NCBI GenBank assembly: GCA_964581605.1
Contig: CAZOPF010000104.1
Location: 1 to 18,825 of the forward strand
Length of the DNA stretch: 18,825 bases
Direction: 5' to 3'
Source: CAADGU01 sp964581605
GTDB taxonomy: Bacteria > Chloroflexota > Anaerolineae > Promineifilales > Promineifilaceae
Position 1 is the stretch's first letter; every line of letters starts with the position of its first letter. Below the pieces are notes generated by a model. That model saw nothing but the letters and a program-made list of their open reading frames with translations, did no database searches and was not told where the DNA came from. A program made the position numbers and the translations under genes. This document shows, piece by piece, positions 12,251 through 18,581 of this stretch.

Positions 12251-14458
12251 TCAAGAAATAATGAACCACTCCACATGAGGGCGGCGCTGTCGGCAAATTT
12301 GTAGCAAATCTCTATGCAACCCGCGACGGCCGCAATAGATGACCAAAGCCCTGACCATCTCGGGCCTGGTTCGCTGCGGAAAGTTTTCGGCATCGAGATT
12401 CAGTTCGTCACATAGCTCATAAACCTCGTTCAGGTTGAAGTATTGGCAGATTTGCGTGGTCAGGTGCCGCACCTGAACCAGTTTTAACTGCCCTGCCTCT
12501 GAATATGTTTCCAGATTTTCACTGATCATCAAACCGGGTGATGTGGGGGCAGTTGATGAAGATGGAGCAGATGACAACCTGATGAAGGGTGGAGGGGGAT
12601 GTGTCCGGGTAGTGGTATGTCCTTTGGGAATGGCAGAAGCAGCGGCCGGGGGTAGTGAAGGGGGAGTTGGTAAACGCGGCGGCTGAGAGCCGTTTGCTGA
12701 CGCCCCTCCCCCATTTCCAGATGAACCTGGCGGTGGATAAGAAGGTCTGGGCCATACTTCTGTGCTGATGACATAGAGGGGTGAATCAATGGTGAGGGGA
12801 ACTTCTACATCTTTTATTTCTGCCTTTTCAATTTTTACCCAGGGAGTTGTTTCAATTTCATAGCGTTGGGCACGAATGGTATTTTTACGTTGCCGGCCGG
12901 TTTCATCGAATTCTGGTAAGCCTCTATGCAAACCGACCAGATTGATACCACCATTTGCGTTGCGTGTAGCCTGAGTCCATTGAATGTATTGCATATCGCC
13001 GCGCACCTCCAGCGTCTTTTTCAGTTCCCAAAGCGCCAGCCTGGTCATGTGGGTCATGTTCATAAAAATGGGGCGAGGCAGATGGGGATCGATCATTTCG
13101 ACACGCTCATTCATAGCGATGCTGCCAAAGATGAGGCCAATGAGCCAGGAAAGAAATACCACTAAGAACCAGTACATTAAAAAGCCTGGGTCAATAGGTG
13201 GTGGGGAAGGGTTCATGGATTCAATGACACTTTCCAATGTTTGAATATTGTGCTCAATTTGCATGGCTTTGGGGAATGGTGGGTTTGATGTTAGCGCCAA
13301 CTCTCGAACGGCCGCCAGTATGGCTGTGCGGCTGCTGCTGCTACTTGCCTGATAGTTGGTTGATTGGCGCAGGCTTTCTATATCGGCAATGATATTATCA
13401 ACTACCTGTGGCCGGCATGATGGGTCAAATCCTGAGGGGCTAACACAGGATTGCCCGCCAACTCCAACGGCCGAATGGACAGCGAGCATCTGCGTAATTT
13501 CTGTAATCAACTCCTGGCGGCAGGGGGTGCTGCCCGTCGGTTGAACCTGGGCCAATAGCCCAAGGGCTAATGCGTAAAAATCTGGATTTGTTTTTCGGAT
13601 TTCTTCTAACGAAGCCTTGATCTCATTGATCTTTTCAGTCTCACAAACTTGTGGCTGTTCGTTGAGGATAGCGGCTAAACTGTTATAGCTGTTGATGACA
13701 GGCTGATTTCCCTGGTTATATGCGGCCTCTAGCAACTCGTTCTCTTCACTCACGGCATTGATGCGCTGCACCAGGTTTGGCTGCTGGAAGTTTTCGATTA
13801 ACCAACGAAGCCCTGGCAGAAAAACCAAGACAATTAAGGGGATGACAAATACAAATAGGAGCAAGACGAAAACGGCCGTATTTGTTTGGGGCCGCGGCTC
13901 ATGCTCTCTGTTGACTGCCACTTCACGCAGATATTTGCGCAACCGGGCCTTTGGCCACATGGGCGGGATAAGAAATAGTAACAACAAACCCGCTAACAAC
14001 GCCAGGCCTCCTAATAACAGGGTGTTTTCGAGTGAATAGCCTTTTAGCAAAAGCCACAGGGTTGAAACGACAAAAAGAGCGAGCAGAAGCCCCCCCCCGA
14101 TCCATTTGGGTTTCTGAAACGTTGGCGGATTTAGTTTGGCATGCAGCCAGTTCCGGTTGTCGGCCCCGCAGCGCGGGCAGTTGATGAAGTAAGAGCGGTT
14201 TTGTTCATGGTAAGCATGTTCTTCTAGGTTTTGATCGGGTTCAGCCAGTACCTCAGGAATCACCGGTCGCTGGTCTGTTTGCTGGGCATACCGCATTACC
14301 ATCGTGGGAAATTGGTTAGACGGTACCCGCCAAAGCGCGGTGCGAATGGCTTTGTTGCGTTTGGGTGTGTCTATGGAAATGACAAAACGCTCTTCACAAC
14401 AGACGCAGATGATTTGATGAGTAACTAAGGTTAGGGGAGCAACAGGCACATTTTTCAC
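12251..14458 (-). CDS. Zinc-ribbon, four-TM membrane protein with C-terminal effector-associated-like (death-like) domain
   Basis: I do not recognise the full 735-residue architecture. A split zinc ribbon is suggested by CVCC (C18-C21) and CPRCGADN (C94/C97). Hydrophobic helices follow at about 120-138, 146-164 and 194-214. An approximately 210-residue region with four Cys (VCET, PCRQ, QSCV, PSCR) follows, then a fourth helix (GFLMYWFLVVFLSWLIGLIF) and a cytoplasmic-type domain. A Pro/Ser/Gly linker (about 570-645) leads to a helical C-terminal domain: YFNLNEVYELCDELNLD, MVRALVIYCGRRG, LLQICRQRRPHVEW. That pattern matches effector-associated (EAD7-type) adaptor domains. GTG at 14458 is chosen because GGAG lies seven bases upstream; the frame opens at 14503. 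It is divergent from a trypsin-like protease, a typical EAD-linked effector type. Confidence 0.75.
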   Translation of the reverse strand: MKNVPVAPLTLVTHQIICVCCEERFVISIDTPKRNKAIRTALWRVPSNQFPTMVMRYAQQTDQRPVIPEVLAEPDQNLEEHAYHEQNRSYFINCPRCGADNRNWLHAKLNPPTFQKPKWIGGGLLLALFVVSTLWLLLKGYSLENTLLLGGLALLAGLLLLFLIPPMWPKARLRKYLREVAVNREHEPRPQTNTAVFVLLLFVFVIPLIVLVFLPGLRWLIENFQQPNLVQRINAVSEENELLEAAYNQGNQPVINSYNSLAAILNEQPQVCETEKINEIKASLEEIRKTNPDFYALALGLLAQVQPTGSTPCRQELITEITQMLAVHSAVGVGGQSCVSPSGFDPSCRPQVVDNIIADIESLRQSTNYQASSSSSRTAILAAVRELALTSNPPFPKAMQIEHNIQTLESVIESMNPSPPPIDPGFLMYWFLVVFLSWLIGLIFGSIAMNERVEMIDPHLPRPIFMNMTHMTRLALWELKKTLEVRGDMQYIQWTQATRNANGGINLVGLHRGLPEFDETGRQRKNTIRAQRYEIETTPWVKIEKAEIKDVEVPLTIDSPLYVISTEVWPRPSYPPPGSSGNGGGASANGSQPPRLPTPPSLPPAAASAIPKGHTTTRTHPPPPFIRLSSAPSSSTAPTSPGLMISENLETYSEAGQLKLVQVRHLTTQICQYFNLNEVYELCDELNLDAENFPQRTRPEMVRALVIYCGRRGLHRDLLQICRQRRPHVEWFIIS

Positions 14459-14810
14459 GATACTACTCCAATGACAAACGGCCGTTACCCGGCCGCCTAT
14501 CACTTCAATATATAGCCAGCACCAGTAGAATGGCTAAAAAGGGCGTCAAGTCTGGATATTTGGCTGGTGATACAACAAATAGATTATATGTAGCTTATTT
14601 GCACAATCCGTCTGATTTATTTCCTGCGGACTGTTTGCGACCATTGTAGTGGCGACAGTGTATGCGTTACACTATACTCAGACCTGCCCGGCAGTGCAAG
14701 GGATTTGTCTGGCAGGTTTCTGGCAAAATTGTGACATTTATTTTGTGGCTGGCGGTTGGTGGCCTGTTACTGAACACCAGCCACCAGCCCTGGCGATAAA
14801 AGGAAAGATG
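14459..14810. other. Divergent intergenic region of the EAD protein and the protease
   Basis: These 352 bases separate two divergent starts and hold no credible gene. Visible elements: an ACGGCCGT (14478-14485) in the leader of the EAD gene; an AT-rich TATATATT on the minus strand near 14506-14514; a dyad AGTGTA/TACACT (14657-14662 and 14668-14673) followed by a -10-like TATACT (14673-14678) for the protease; and a leader hairpin at 14747-14789. -35 boxes are not convincing. Confidence 0.55.
14747..14789 (+). promoter_or_regulatory. Stem-loop in the protease mRNA leader
   Basis: Arms 14747-14761 (GGCTGGCGGTTGGTG) and 14775-14789 form a 15-base stem with one mismatch and one G-U pair around a 13-base loop. 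It ends about 11 bases before the AAGGA of the protease ribosome-binding site. No T tract follows. It could affect message stability or ribosome access. Confidence 0.55.
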
Positions 14811-15911
14811 ATGTCAACTATTACCCCGGAAGAAATGGCAAAAGCGCAGGCGGTGCTGGCGAAGGTTCAGGCAGAGTGGTTAACGCGGGCAGGGGTCACG
14901 GCCGTAGACCTGGGCTTCAAATGGTCTCAGGGCGCAATGACCGGCCAACTGGCGATTCGCGTTCATCTGGCGCAGAAAAAGCCGCTTGCCGAACTGAACG
15001 AAGGCGAGTTGTTCCCCAAGCAAGTGGATGGCATCCCGGTGGATGTGATTGAGGCAACCTATGGTATCCAGATTATGTTGGAAGGAGACGCCCAGTTGGA
15101 AGCGGCCGTAGACGGCCGTAACCAGCGCTTCCCTGAAATCCCGCTCGGCGTCAGCATCGGCAGCCCCAACGTCACCGCCGGCACATTAGGCGCCAAGGTG
15201 TATGATGCCACCACCCAGGAAGCGTATATCCTGAGCAACTGGCACGTCCTTGTGGGGTCACCCACTGCCCAGCCCGGCGAACCCATCTGGCAGCCCGGCC
15301 GGCTGGATGGCGGCCAGAGCAGCGACAAATTTGCGGAAGTTACCCGCTCGGTACTGGGGCCGTTTGACGCCGCCCTGGCCCGTCTAACGGGCGAACGCCC
15401 AGTGCTAGACGAGACGCTGGAAGGTGACCGCATTGCCGATGTGACCTCTCCCGGTCTGGGCATGTTGGTGTGGAAAAGCGGCCGTACCACTGGCCGCACC
15501 CTCGGCTTTATTGATGGGATGATGATGACCACGCAGTTGAACTACGGCGCCGCCGGTACACGCCGGTTAGAGCAGGTGTTCCGCATTGTACCTCGCCCCG
15601 GTTCTCCGCCCGGCGAAGTGAGCCTGGGTGGTGATTCAGGTTCCATTTGGGTGGATGAAGCCAGTGGCAGGGCTGCAGGGCTGCATTTTGCCGGGGAGAC
15701 GGGCGATTTGCCTGAATTTGCGCTGGCGCATGACATTAACCCGGTGATGGCCCGGTTGGGTTTCATCTTCCCGGCTCAACTGCCGCCGCCCGAACCGCCT
15801 GTAGAACCTGAGCCGCCAACCGAACCAGAACCGCCCGTTCTCACCACCGCTCCACCCATCCTCTCCTGGTGGCAGCGTTTTGTGAACTGGCTGCGTAACT
15901 TGTTTGGGTAA
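14811..15911 (+). CDS. Trypsin-like serine protease with N-terminal domain, Pro-rich linker and aromatic tail
   Basis: This 366-residue protein has an N-terminal domain (about 1-105; AVDLGFKW, LAIRVHLAQKKPL, VDGIPVDVIEATYG) seen before bacterial S1-like proteases. The protease domain follows, with H145 in LSNWHVL, D186 in GPFDAAL and S276 in GGDSGS, so the triad is intact. A GRTTGRTLG segment precedes the Ser loop. After about residue 325 a Pro/Glu linker of PPxEP repeats leads to an amphipathic tail (SWWQRFVNWLRNLF) that could sit on the membrane surface. There is no signal peptide at the chosen start, so a cytoplasmic location is likely. ATG 14811 (or 14808) fits AGGA six bases upstream; the frame opens at 14649 but that part is unlike protein. 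It is divergent from the EAD membrane protein. Confidence 0.85.
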   Translation: MSTITPEEMAKAQAVLAKVQAEWLTRAGVTAVDLGFKWSQGAMTGQLAIRVHLAQKKPLAELNEGELFPKQVDGIPVDVIEATYGIQIMLEGDAQLEAAVDGRNQRFPEIPLGVSIGSPNVTAGTLGAKVYDATTQEAYILSNWHVLVGSPTAQPGEPIWQPGRLDGGQSSDKFAEVTRSVLGPFDAALARLTGERPVLDETLEGDRIADVTSPGLGMLVWKSGRTTGRTLGFIDGMMMTTQLNYGAAGTRRLEQVFRIVPRPGSPPGEVSLGGDSGSIWVDEASGRAAGLHFAGETGDLPEFALAHDINPVMARLGFIFPAQLPPPEPPVEPEPPTEPEPPVLTTAPPILSWWQRFVNWLRNLFG

Positions 15912-16061
15912 GCGATGTAGCAGAAGGGGAACAAATAAACGGATAAGACCCCGGCACGTTGGTGTGCGAACTCCCACTGCTTTGGCACGGTCTTGAAAAC
16001 CTTTTACATTTGGATCATCAGTTTCCAAACCCCTTTGGGTCTTTTGTCCCGTGGGAAGGGC

Positions 16062-16100
16062 ACGGCCGTATCATTCCCCTGCCCCCGTTAAGCAAAACAA
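16062..16100. repeat. Dispersed module B1 (copy 1)
   Basis: ACGGCCGT, then ATCATTCCCCTG, CCCCCGTTAAGC and AAAACAA. The same block recurs at 18614-18652 with only three substitutions. It is intergenic, upstream of xisH, and bounded on the left by the octamer. Confidence 0.85.
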
Positions 16101-16127
16101 ATGCCGTTTTAATGACCCTTCCTGTTA

Positions 16128-16136
16128 TGCTAAAAT
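16128..16136 (+). promoter_or_regulatory. Extended -10 promoter of xisH, probably leaderless mRNA
   Basis: TGC-TAAAAT (16128-16136) is an extended -10 element whose expected start point falls on or next to the xisH ATG at 16143. No Shine-Dalgarno is visible before that ATG. Leaderless translation is therefore the simplest reading. No convincing -35 was seen. Confidence 0.45.
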
Positions 16137-16142
16137 AGCCCC

Positions 16143-16559
16143 ATGTCAGCAAAAGATTTGTTCCACCATGCCGTCAAACATGCCCTTGAAAAAGATGGCT
16201 GGACAATTACCCATGACCCCTTTTCCCTGACTGTAGATGATATTAACATGGCCGTGGATTTAGGAGCAGAAAAGCTGATTGCGGCCGTCAAAGGCACGCA
16301 GAAGATTGCAGTTGAAATCAAGAGTTTTGTGGGAGCATCAAACATCACAGAGTTTCATACCGCTTTGGGGCAATTTCTGAACTATCGAATCGCTCTGGAA
16401 GATAAAGAGCCAGATCGTGTTTTGTACCTGGCTGTACCGTCGGATACTTTCAAAGAGTTTTTTGTGCTGCCCTTCATTCAAACGGTTATCCAGCGGTATC
16501 AGCTCAGGTTGATAGTTTACAGACCGGAACTGGAGGTTATTGTCACATGGATAAGCTAG
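16143..16559 (+). CDS. xisH: XisH family protein (PD-(D/E)XK-like)
   Basis: This 138-residue protein matches XisH: MSAKDLFHHAVKHALEKDGWTITHDPF, DLGAEKLIAAVKGTQKIAVEIKSF, SNITEFHTALGQFLNYR and LYLAVP. D39 and E58-x-K60 fit a PD-(D/E)XK nuclease-like core. In heterocystous cyanobacteria XisH and XisI are needed with the XisF recombinase to excise the fdxN element. Here no recombinase gene is seen, so another function, possibly a toxin-antitoxin-like or defence role, must be considered. It overlaps xisI by 13 bases in another frame. The ATG lacks a Shine-Dalgarno and follows an extended -10 element. Confidence 0.93.
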   Translation: MSAKDLFHHAVKHALEKDGWTITHDPFSLTVDDINMAVDLGAEKLIAAVKGTQKIAVEIKSFVGASNITEFHTALGQFLNYRIALEDKEPDRVLYLAVPSDTFKEFFVLPFIQTVIQRYQLRLIVYRPELEVIVTWIS

Positions 16560-16882
16560 AAAGTTACCGCGCAACCATTCAAGAAATTCTCAAGAAGCGA
16601 GCCATTGTGCCCTTGGGTGATGTCGAGGTGGAGGCGCAAACGGTTTTTGATACCAAAAATGATCATTACCAGCTTGTACATACTGGCTGGCAAGATGACA
16701 ACCGCTTGTATGGCTGTATGGTACACGTGGATATCAAGAACGGTAAGTTTTGGATTCAGTATGATGGCACAGAGCAAGGTATTGCCAACGAATTGGTAGA
16801 TTTGGGTGTGCCCAAAGAAGATATTGTGTTGGCATTTCACGCGCCGTATAAACGGCCGTACACCGGATTTGCAGCTAATTAA
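16547..16882 (+). CDS. xisI: XisI family protein
   Basis: This 111-residue protein is the usual XisH partner. Family blocks are MDKLESYRATIQEILKKRA, EVEAQTVFDTKNDHYQLVHTGW, RLYGCMVHVDIKNGKFWIQYDGTEQGIANELVDLGVPKEDIVLAFHAPYKRP. The length and C-terminus are complete. Its ATG lies inside the 3' end of xisH, so it is translationally coupled. The biochemical role is unknown; the fixed pairing suggests complex formation. An ACGGCCGT near the end is read as KRPY, an uncommon frame for the octamer. A perfect inverted repeat begins six bases after the stop. Confidence 0.95.
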   Translation: MDKLESYRATIQEILKKRAIVPLGDVEVEAQTVFDTKNDHYQLVHTGWQDDNRLYGCMVHVDIKNGKFWIQYDGTEQGIANELVDLGVPKEDIVLAFHAPYKRPYTGFAAN

Positions 16883-16887
16883 AAAAT

Positions 16888-16922
16888 GATGATGGGGGGT
16901 AACGGCCGTACCCCCCATCATC
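16888..16922. terminator. Perfect 14-bp hairpin with octamer loop after xisI
   Basis: Arms 16888-16901 (GATGATGGGGGGTA) and 16909-16922 are exactly complementary, with the loop ACGGCCG. It is six bases downstream of the xisI stop. There is no T tract. It is also the entry to the module-C repeat at 16902, so the terminator seems to be built from the repeat family. Confidence 0.7.
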
Positions 16923-16989
16923 TCTTCAAGAAAGAGTACGGCCGTGACGCGATTGATTGGTGGGGCGTCACGGCCGTACCCCCATCGTC
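16902..16989. repeat. Mosaic repeat block, modules C1-A1
   Basis: Module C runs from ACGGCCGT at 16902 through a CCATCATCTCTTCAAGAAAG core to the next octamer at 16938. Module A follows (16938-16977), with a GATTGATTGGTGGGGCG core between two octamers. A further ACCCCCATC fragment trails. Matching modules recur at 17883, 18582, 18660 and 18696. Confidence 0.85.
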
Positions 16990-17079
16990 TGAGTCTGTTG
17001 CTCAAAGGATTCCAGGGTGGGGAGCTTGAACAAACAGTGTTGTTTGAAAATAGAATGGGTGTTAATATATTGCCTAAAA

Positions 17080-17109
17080 TTGACAGAATGTACAGAGCAT
17101 ACGTATGCT
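17080..17109 (+). promoter_or_regulatory. Promoter and palindromic operator of the Phd/YefM-PIN operon
   Basis: A perfect -35 TTGACA (17080-17085) is followed after 18 bases by TATGCT (17104-17109) as -10. The -10 lies within a perfect 14-base palindrome AGCATACGTATGCT (17096-17109). Phd/YefM antitoxins typically bind such palindromes to repress their own operon, so this is the expected operator position. Confidence 0.7.
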
Positions 17110-17126
17110 AACCAGAGGCATTAAAA

Positions 17127-17411
17127 ATGGAAAAAACGATTGGAGTTACTGAAGCGCGGGAACAGTTTCGGGCGATTGTAGATGAAGTGCAATATCAGGG
17201 GGACAAATATGTCATTAACCGACATGGCAAACCGGCGGTGGCTGTTGTACCCATCCAGGTCTATGAAAACTGGAAGCAGCAACGAAAACGGCTGTTGGAA
17301 CTTATCCATGATGTTCAGGCGGCCAATCCCGATGCACGGCCGGATGACGTCATGCAGGATGTTCTTGCCGCGCAACAAGCTGTTCGGGCGCAGCAACTCC
17401 CATCTGATTGA
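17127..17411 (+). CDS. Phd/YefM-family antitoxin
   Basis: This 94-residue protein has the N-terminal Phd/YefM fold (MEKTIGVTEAREQFRAIVDEVQYQGDKYVINRHGKPAVAVVP), which dimerises and binds DNA. The acidic C-terminal tail (LIHDVQAANPDARPDDVMQDVL) probably masks the toxin. The ATG at 17127 has AGAGG eight bases upstream. The promoter and palindromic operator lie directly before it. Its stop lies two bases before the PIN toxin ATG, with a possible TTG start overlapping. It should neutralise and autoregulate the PIN toxin. Confidence 0.93.
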   Translation: MEKTIGVTEAREQFRAIVDEVQYQGDKYVINRHGKPAVAVVPIQVYENWKQQRKRLLELIHDVQAANPDARPDDVMQDVLAAQQAVRAQQLPSD

Positions 17412-17413
17412 TA

Positions 17414-17848
17414 ATGCCCATGCGTGTGGTTCTTGATGCGAACATCTATATTAGCGCGTTAATATCCAGTCAGGGATACCCGGCCGCCATTATCACCAAG
17501 TGGTTGGTCGGGGATTTTGAGGTTTTGCTTTCCCAACCTATCGTGGATGAGATTCTGCGGGTAACTGGTTATGAGCGGCTGCAAAGGAAGTACCAGAAAA
17601 TCCGCGAAAACCGGCTCGAATTTGTGGAATTGATTTCCGAACAGGGTATCTGGGTGGAGCCAGCAGAAACATTGGCGGTTGTTACCGCCGATGAATCAGA
17701 CAATCGTTATCTGGAATGTGCGGTGGCTGGTGGCGCCCGTTATCTGGTAACGGGTGATGAGCATCTGCTGACTATTGGCGAGTATCAAGGGATAACCGTC
17801 CTGTCCCCGGCTGCGTTTGTAACGTGGCTGGAAACGGGTAACGCCTGA
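17414..17848 (+). CDS. PIN-domain toxin (COG1569 type)
   Basis: This 144-residue protein is a PIN-fold ribonuclease. It begins RVVLDANIYISALIS, with the first catalytic Asp, and has LSQPIVDEILRV and ADESDNRYLECAVAGGARYLVTGDEHLL, with the remaining acidic residues. It ends VLSPAAFVTWL. PIN toxins cleave RNA in a metal-dependent way; the target here is unknown. The frame opens at TTG 17408 overlapping the antitoxin stop; ATG 17414 or 17420 are more likely, with a weak ribosome-binding site consistent with coupling. No defect is seen, so the pair is probably active. Confidence 0.93.
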   Translation: MPMRVVLDANIYISALISSQGYPAAIITKWLVGDFEVLLSQPIVDEILRVTGYERLQRKYQKIRENRLEFVELISEQGIWVEPAETLAVVTADESDNRYLECAVAGGARYLVTGDEHLLTIGEYQGITVLSPAAFVTWLETGNA

Positions 17849-17882
17849 CAAAAGGGGGGACGGTGGAGCAGCAAGGAAGAAC

Positions 17883-17990
17883 ACGGCCGTACCCCAATTG
17901 ATTGCTGGGGCGCGACGGCCGTATCATTCCAGCGTTCACGTGGGCCAGGCCGAGTGTGGCACGATGTGAAACACCGACCACAGCCACGAG
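17883..17990. repeat. Mosaic repeat block, modules A2-B2
   Basis: Module A (17883-17922) carries ACCCCAATTGATTGCTGGGG between two octamers. Module B2 continues with ATCATTCCAGCGTTCACGTG and a hairpin-forming GTGGC...CCAC segment, ending CACGAG at 17990. A second full copy of 98 bases is at 18696-18793, with two five-base length differences. The block fills the gap between the PIN gene and hicA. Confidence 0.88.
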
Positions 17991-18024
17991 GCTTATCCCC
18001 TCTGGTCTTCAGGTCTATTATTTT

Positions 18025-18237
18025 TTACGATTCTTTGAACAGTTCCCAATCAAGATCAAGTTGGCGAATAATCTGGCGCAGCGTCCCCAATTTCAAGTCT
18101 TTACTGCCCCAATCTGGAACGGGCGCAATACGGCCGTTGGCCGGATTGTGCCATTTTCGATGTGACCCCTTTCCCCGATGAGGTAACTCTTCGCAGCCTA
18201 AATTTTGCAGCTTGCGGGCAACTTCGCGGTATCTCAT
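18025..18237 (-). CDS. hicA: HicA-family mRNA interferase toxin
   Basis: This 70-residue protein has the double-stranded-RNA-binding-like HicA fold. The catalytic His is in GKGSHRKW (H26), the middle is RIAPVPDWGSKDLKLGTLRQIIRQL, and the C-terminus is complete. HicA toxins cleave mRNA. Its ATG overlaps the hicB stop (18234-18237), so it is translated after the antitoxin, the reverse of the E. coli hicA-hicB order. An ACGGCCGT inside is read as NGRI. Expected to be controlled from the hicB promoter. Confidence 0.92.
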   Translation of the reverse strand: MRYREVARKLQNLGCEELPHRGKGSHRKWHNPANGRIAPVPDWGSKDLKLGTLRQIIRQLDLDWELFKES

Positions 18238-18488
18238 GCCACGACGGGTACCAGCGCCTCAGTCCAGAGGGTGGTATTTTGGCTGATGGGGTGTAAAACG
18301 GCCGGTAGTGGCCTGCCCAAATCTTGATAGGCTTCAATGATCGCTTCCAGCGCATCGGCTACATGCGGCGTCACTTCTTCCAGGGTATCCGCTTCGGTGA
18401 TCAATTCTGGCAACAATGGGCAGGTGATGGTGAAGCCCCCTTCTGGTTGTGGTTCTAAGAGTAGTGGCAACTTGTAGATCGTTTCCAT
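18234..18488 (-). CDS. hicB: HicB-family antitoxin, short form without visible HTH
   Basis: This 84-residue protein has the HicB partial RNase-H-like fold: YKLPLLLEPQPEGGFTITCPLLPELITEADTLEEVTPHVADALEAIIEAYQDLGRPLP. It neutralises HicA by direct binding. The usual C-terminal helix-turn-helix is not visible, so autoregulation may use another surface or be absent. ATG 18488 is chosen because GGAG lies six bases upstream; the longer open frame to 18647 passes through the repeat modules. It overlaps hicA by an ATGA. Confidence 0.9.
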   Translation of the reverse strand: METIYKLPLLLEPQPEGGFTITCPLLPELITEADTLEEVTPHVADALEAIIEAYQDLGRPLPAVLHPISQNTTLWTEALVPVVA

Positions 18489-18515
18489 TTGCTTCTCCCA
18501 GCGTAATTTTGTTTC

Positions 18516-18544
18516 AGTATAAAGCAATGGTATGGTGCTGACAA
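18516..18544 (-). promoter_or_regulatory. Promoter of hicB-hicA
   Basis: On the minus strand TTGTCA (18539-18544) and TATACT (18516-18521) are exactly 17 bases apart. The predicted start near 18509 gives a leader of about 20 bases carrying the GGAG ribosome-binding site. No strong dyad overlaps it. Confidence 0.7.
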
Positions 18545-18581
18545 TGACAAAGCGATGTAATCCCCAGGCTGAGATAGGGCT

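Larger units (their letters stand above)
15912..16142. other. Intergenic region upstream of xisH, including a module-B repeat fragment
   Basis: These 231 bases contain no credible gene. A copy of the right-end repeat module (ACGGCCGT followed by a CATTCCCCTG-CCCCGTTAAGCAAAACAA block) spans 16062-16100. It ends about 30 bases before the xisH promoter. An ACGGATAA-like word at about 15939-15947 recalls the hairpins at 3382 and 6197. Confidence 0.6.

Noticed and set aside
14649..14807. N-terminal extension of the protease frame
   Set aside because: It crosses the putative promoter and the leader hairpin, shows no family similarity or signal peptide, and a better start with Shine-Dalgarno lies at 14808/14811.
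17772..17987. Small minus-strand ORFs encoding RPSNQLGYGR-like peptides (also 18234-18647 and 18455-18790 upstream parts)
   Set aside because: These are translations of the repeat modules, lack ribosome-binding sites, and resemble each other only because the DNA modules are shared.
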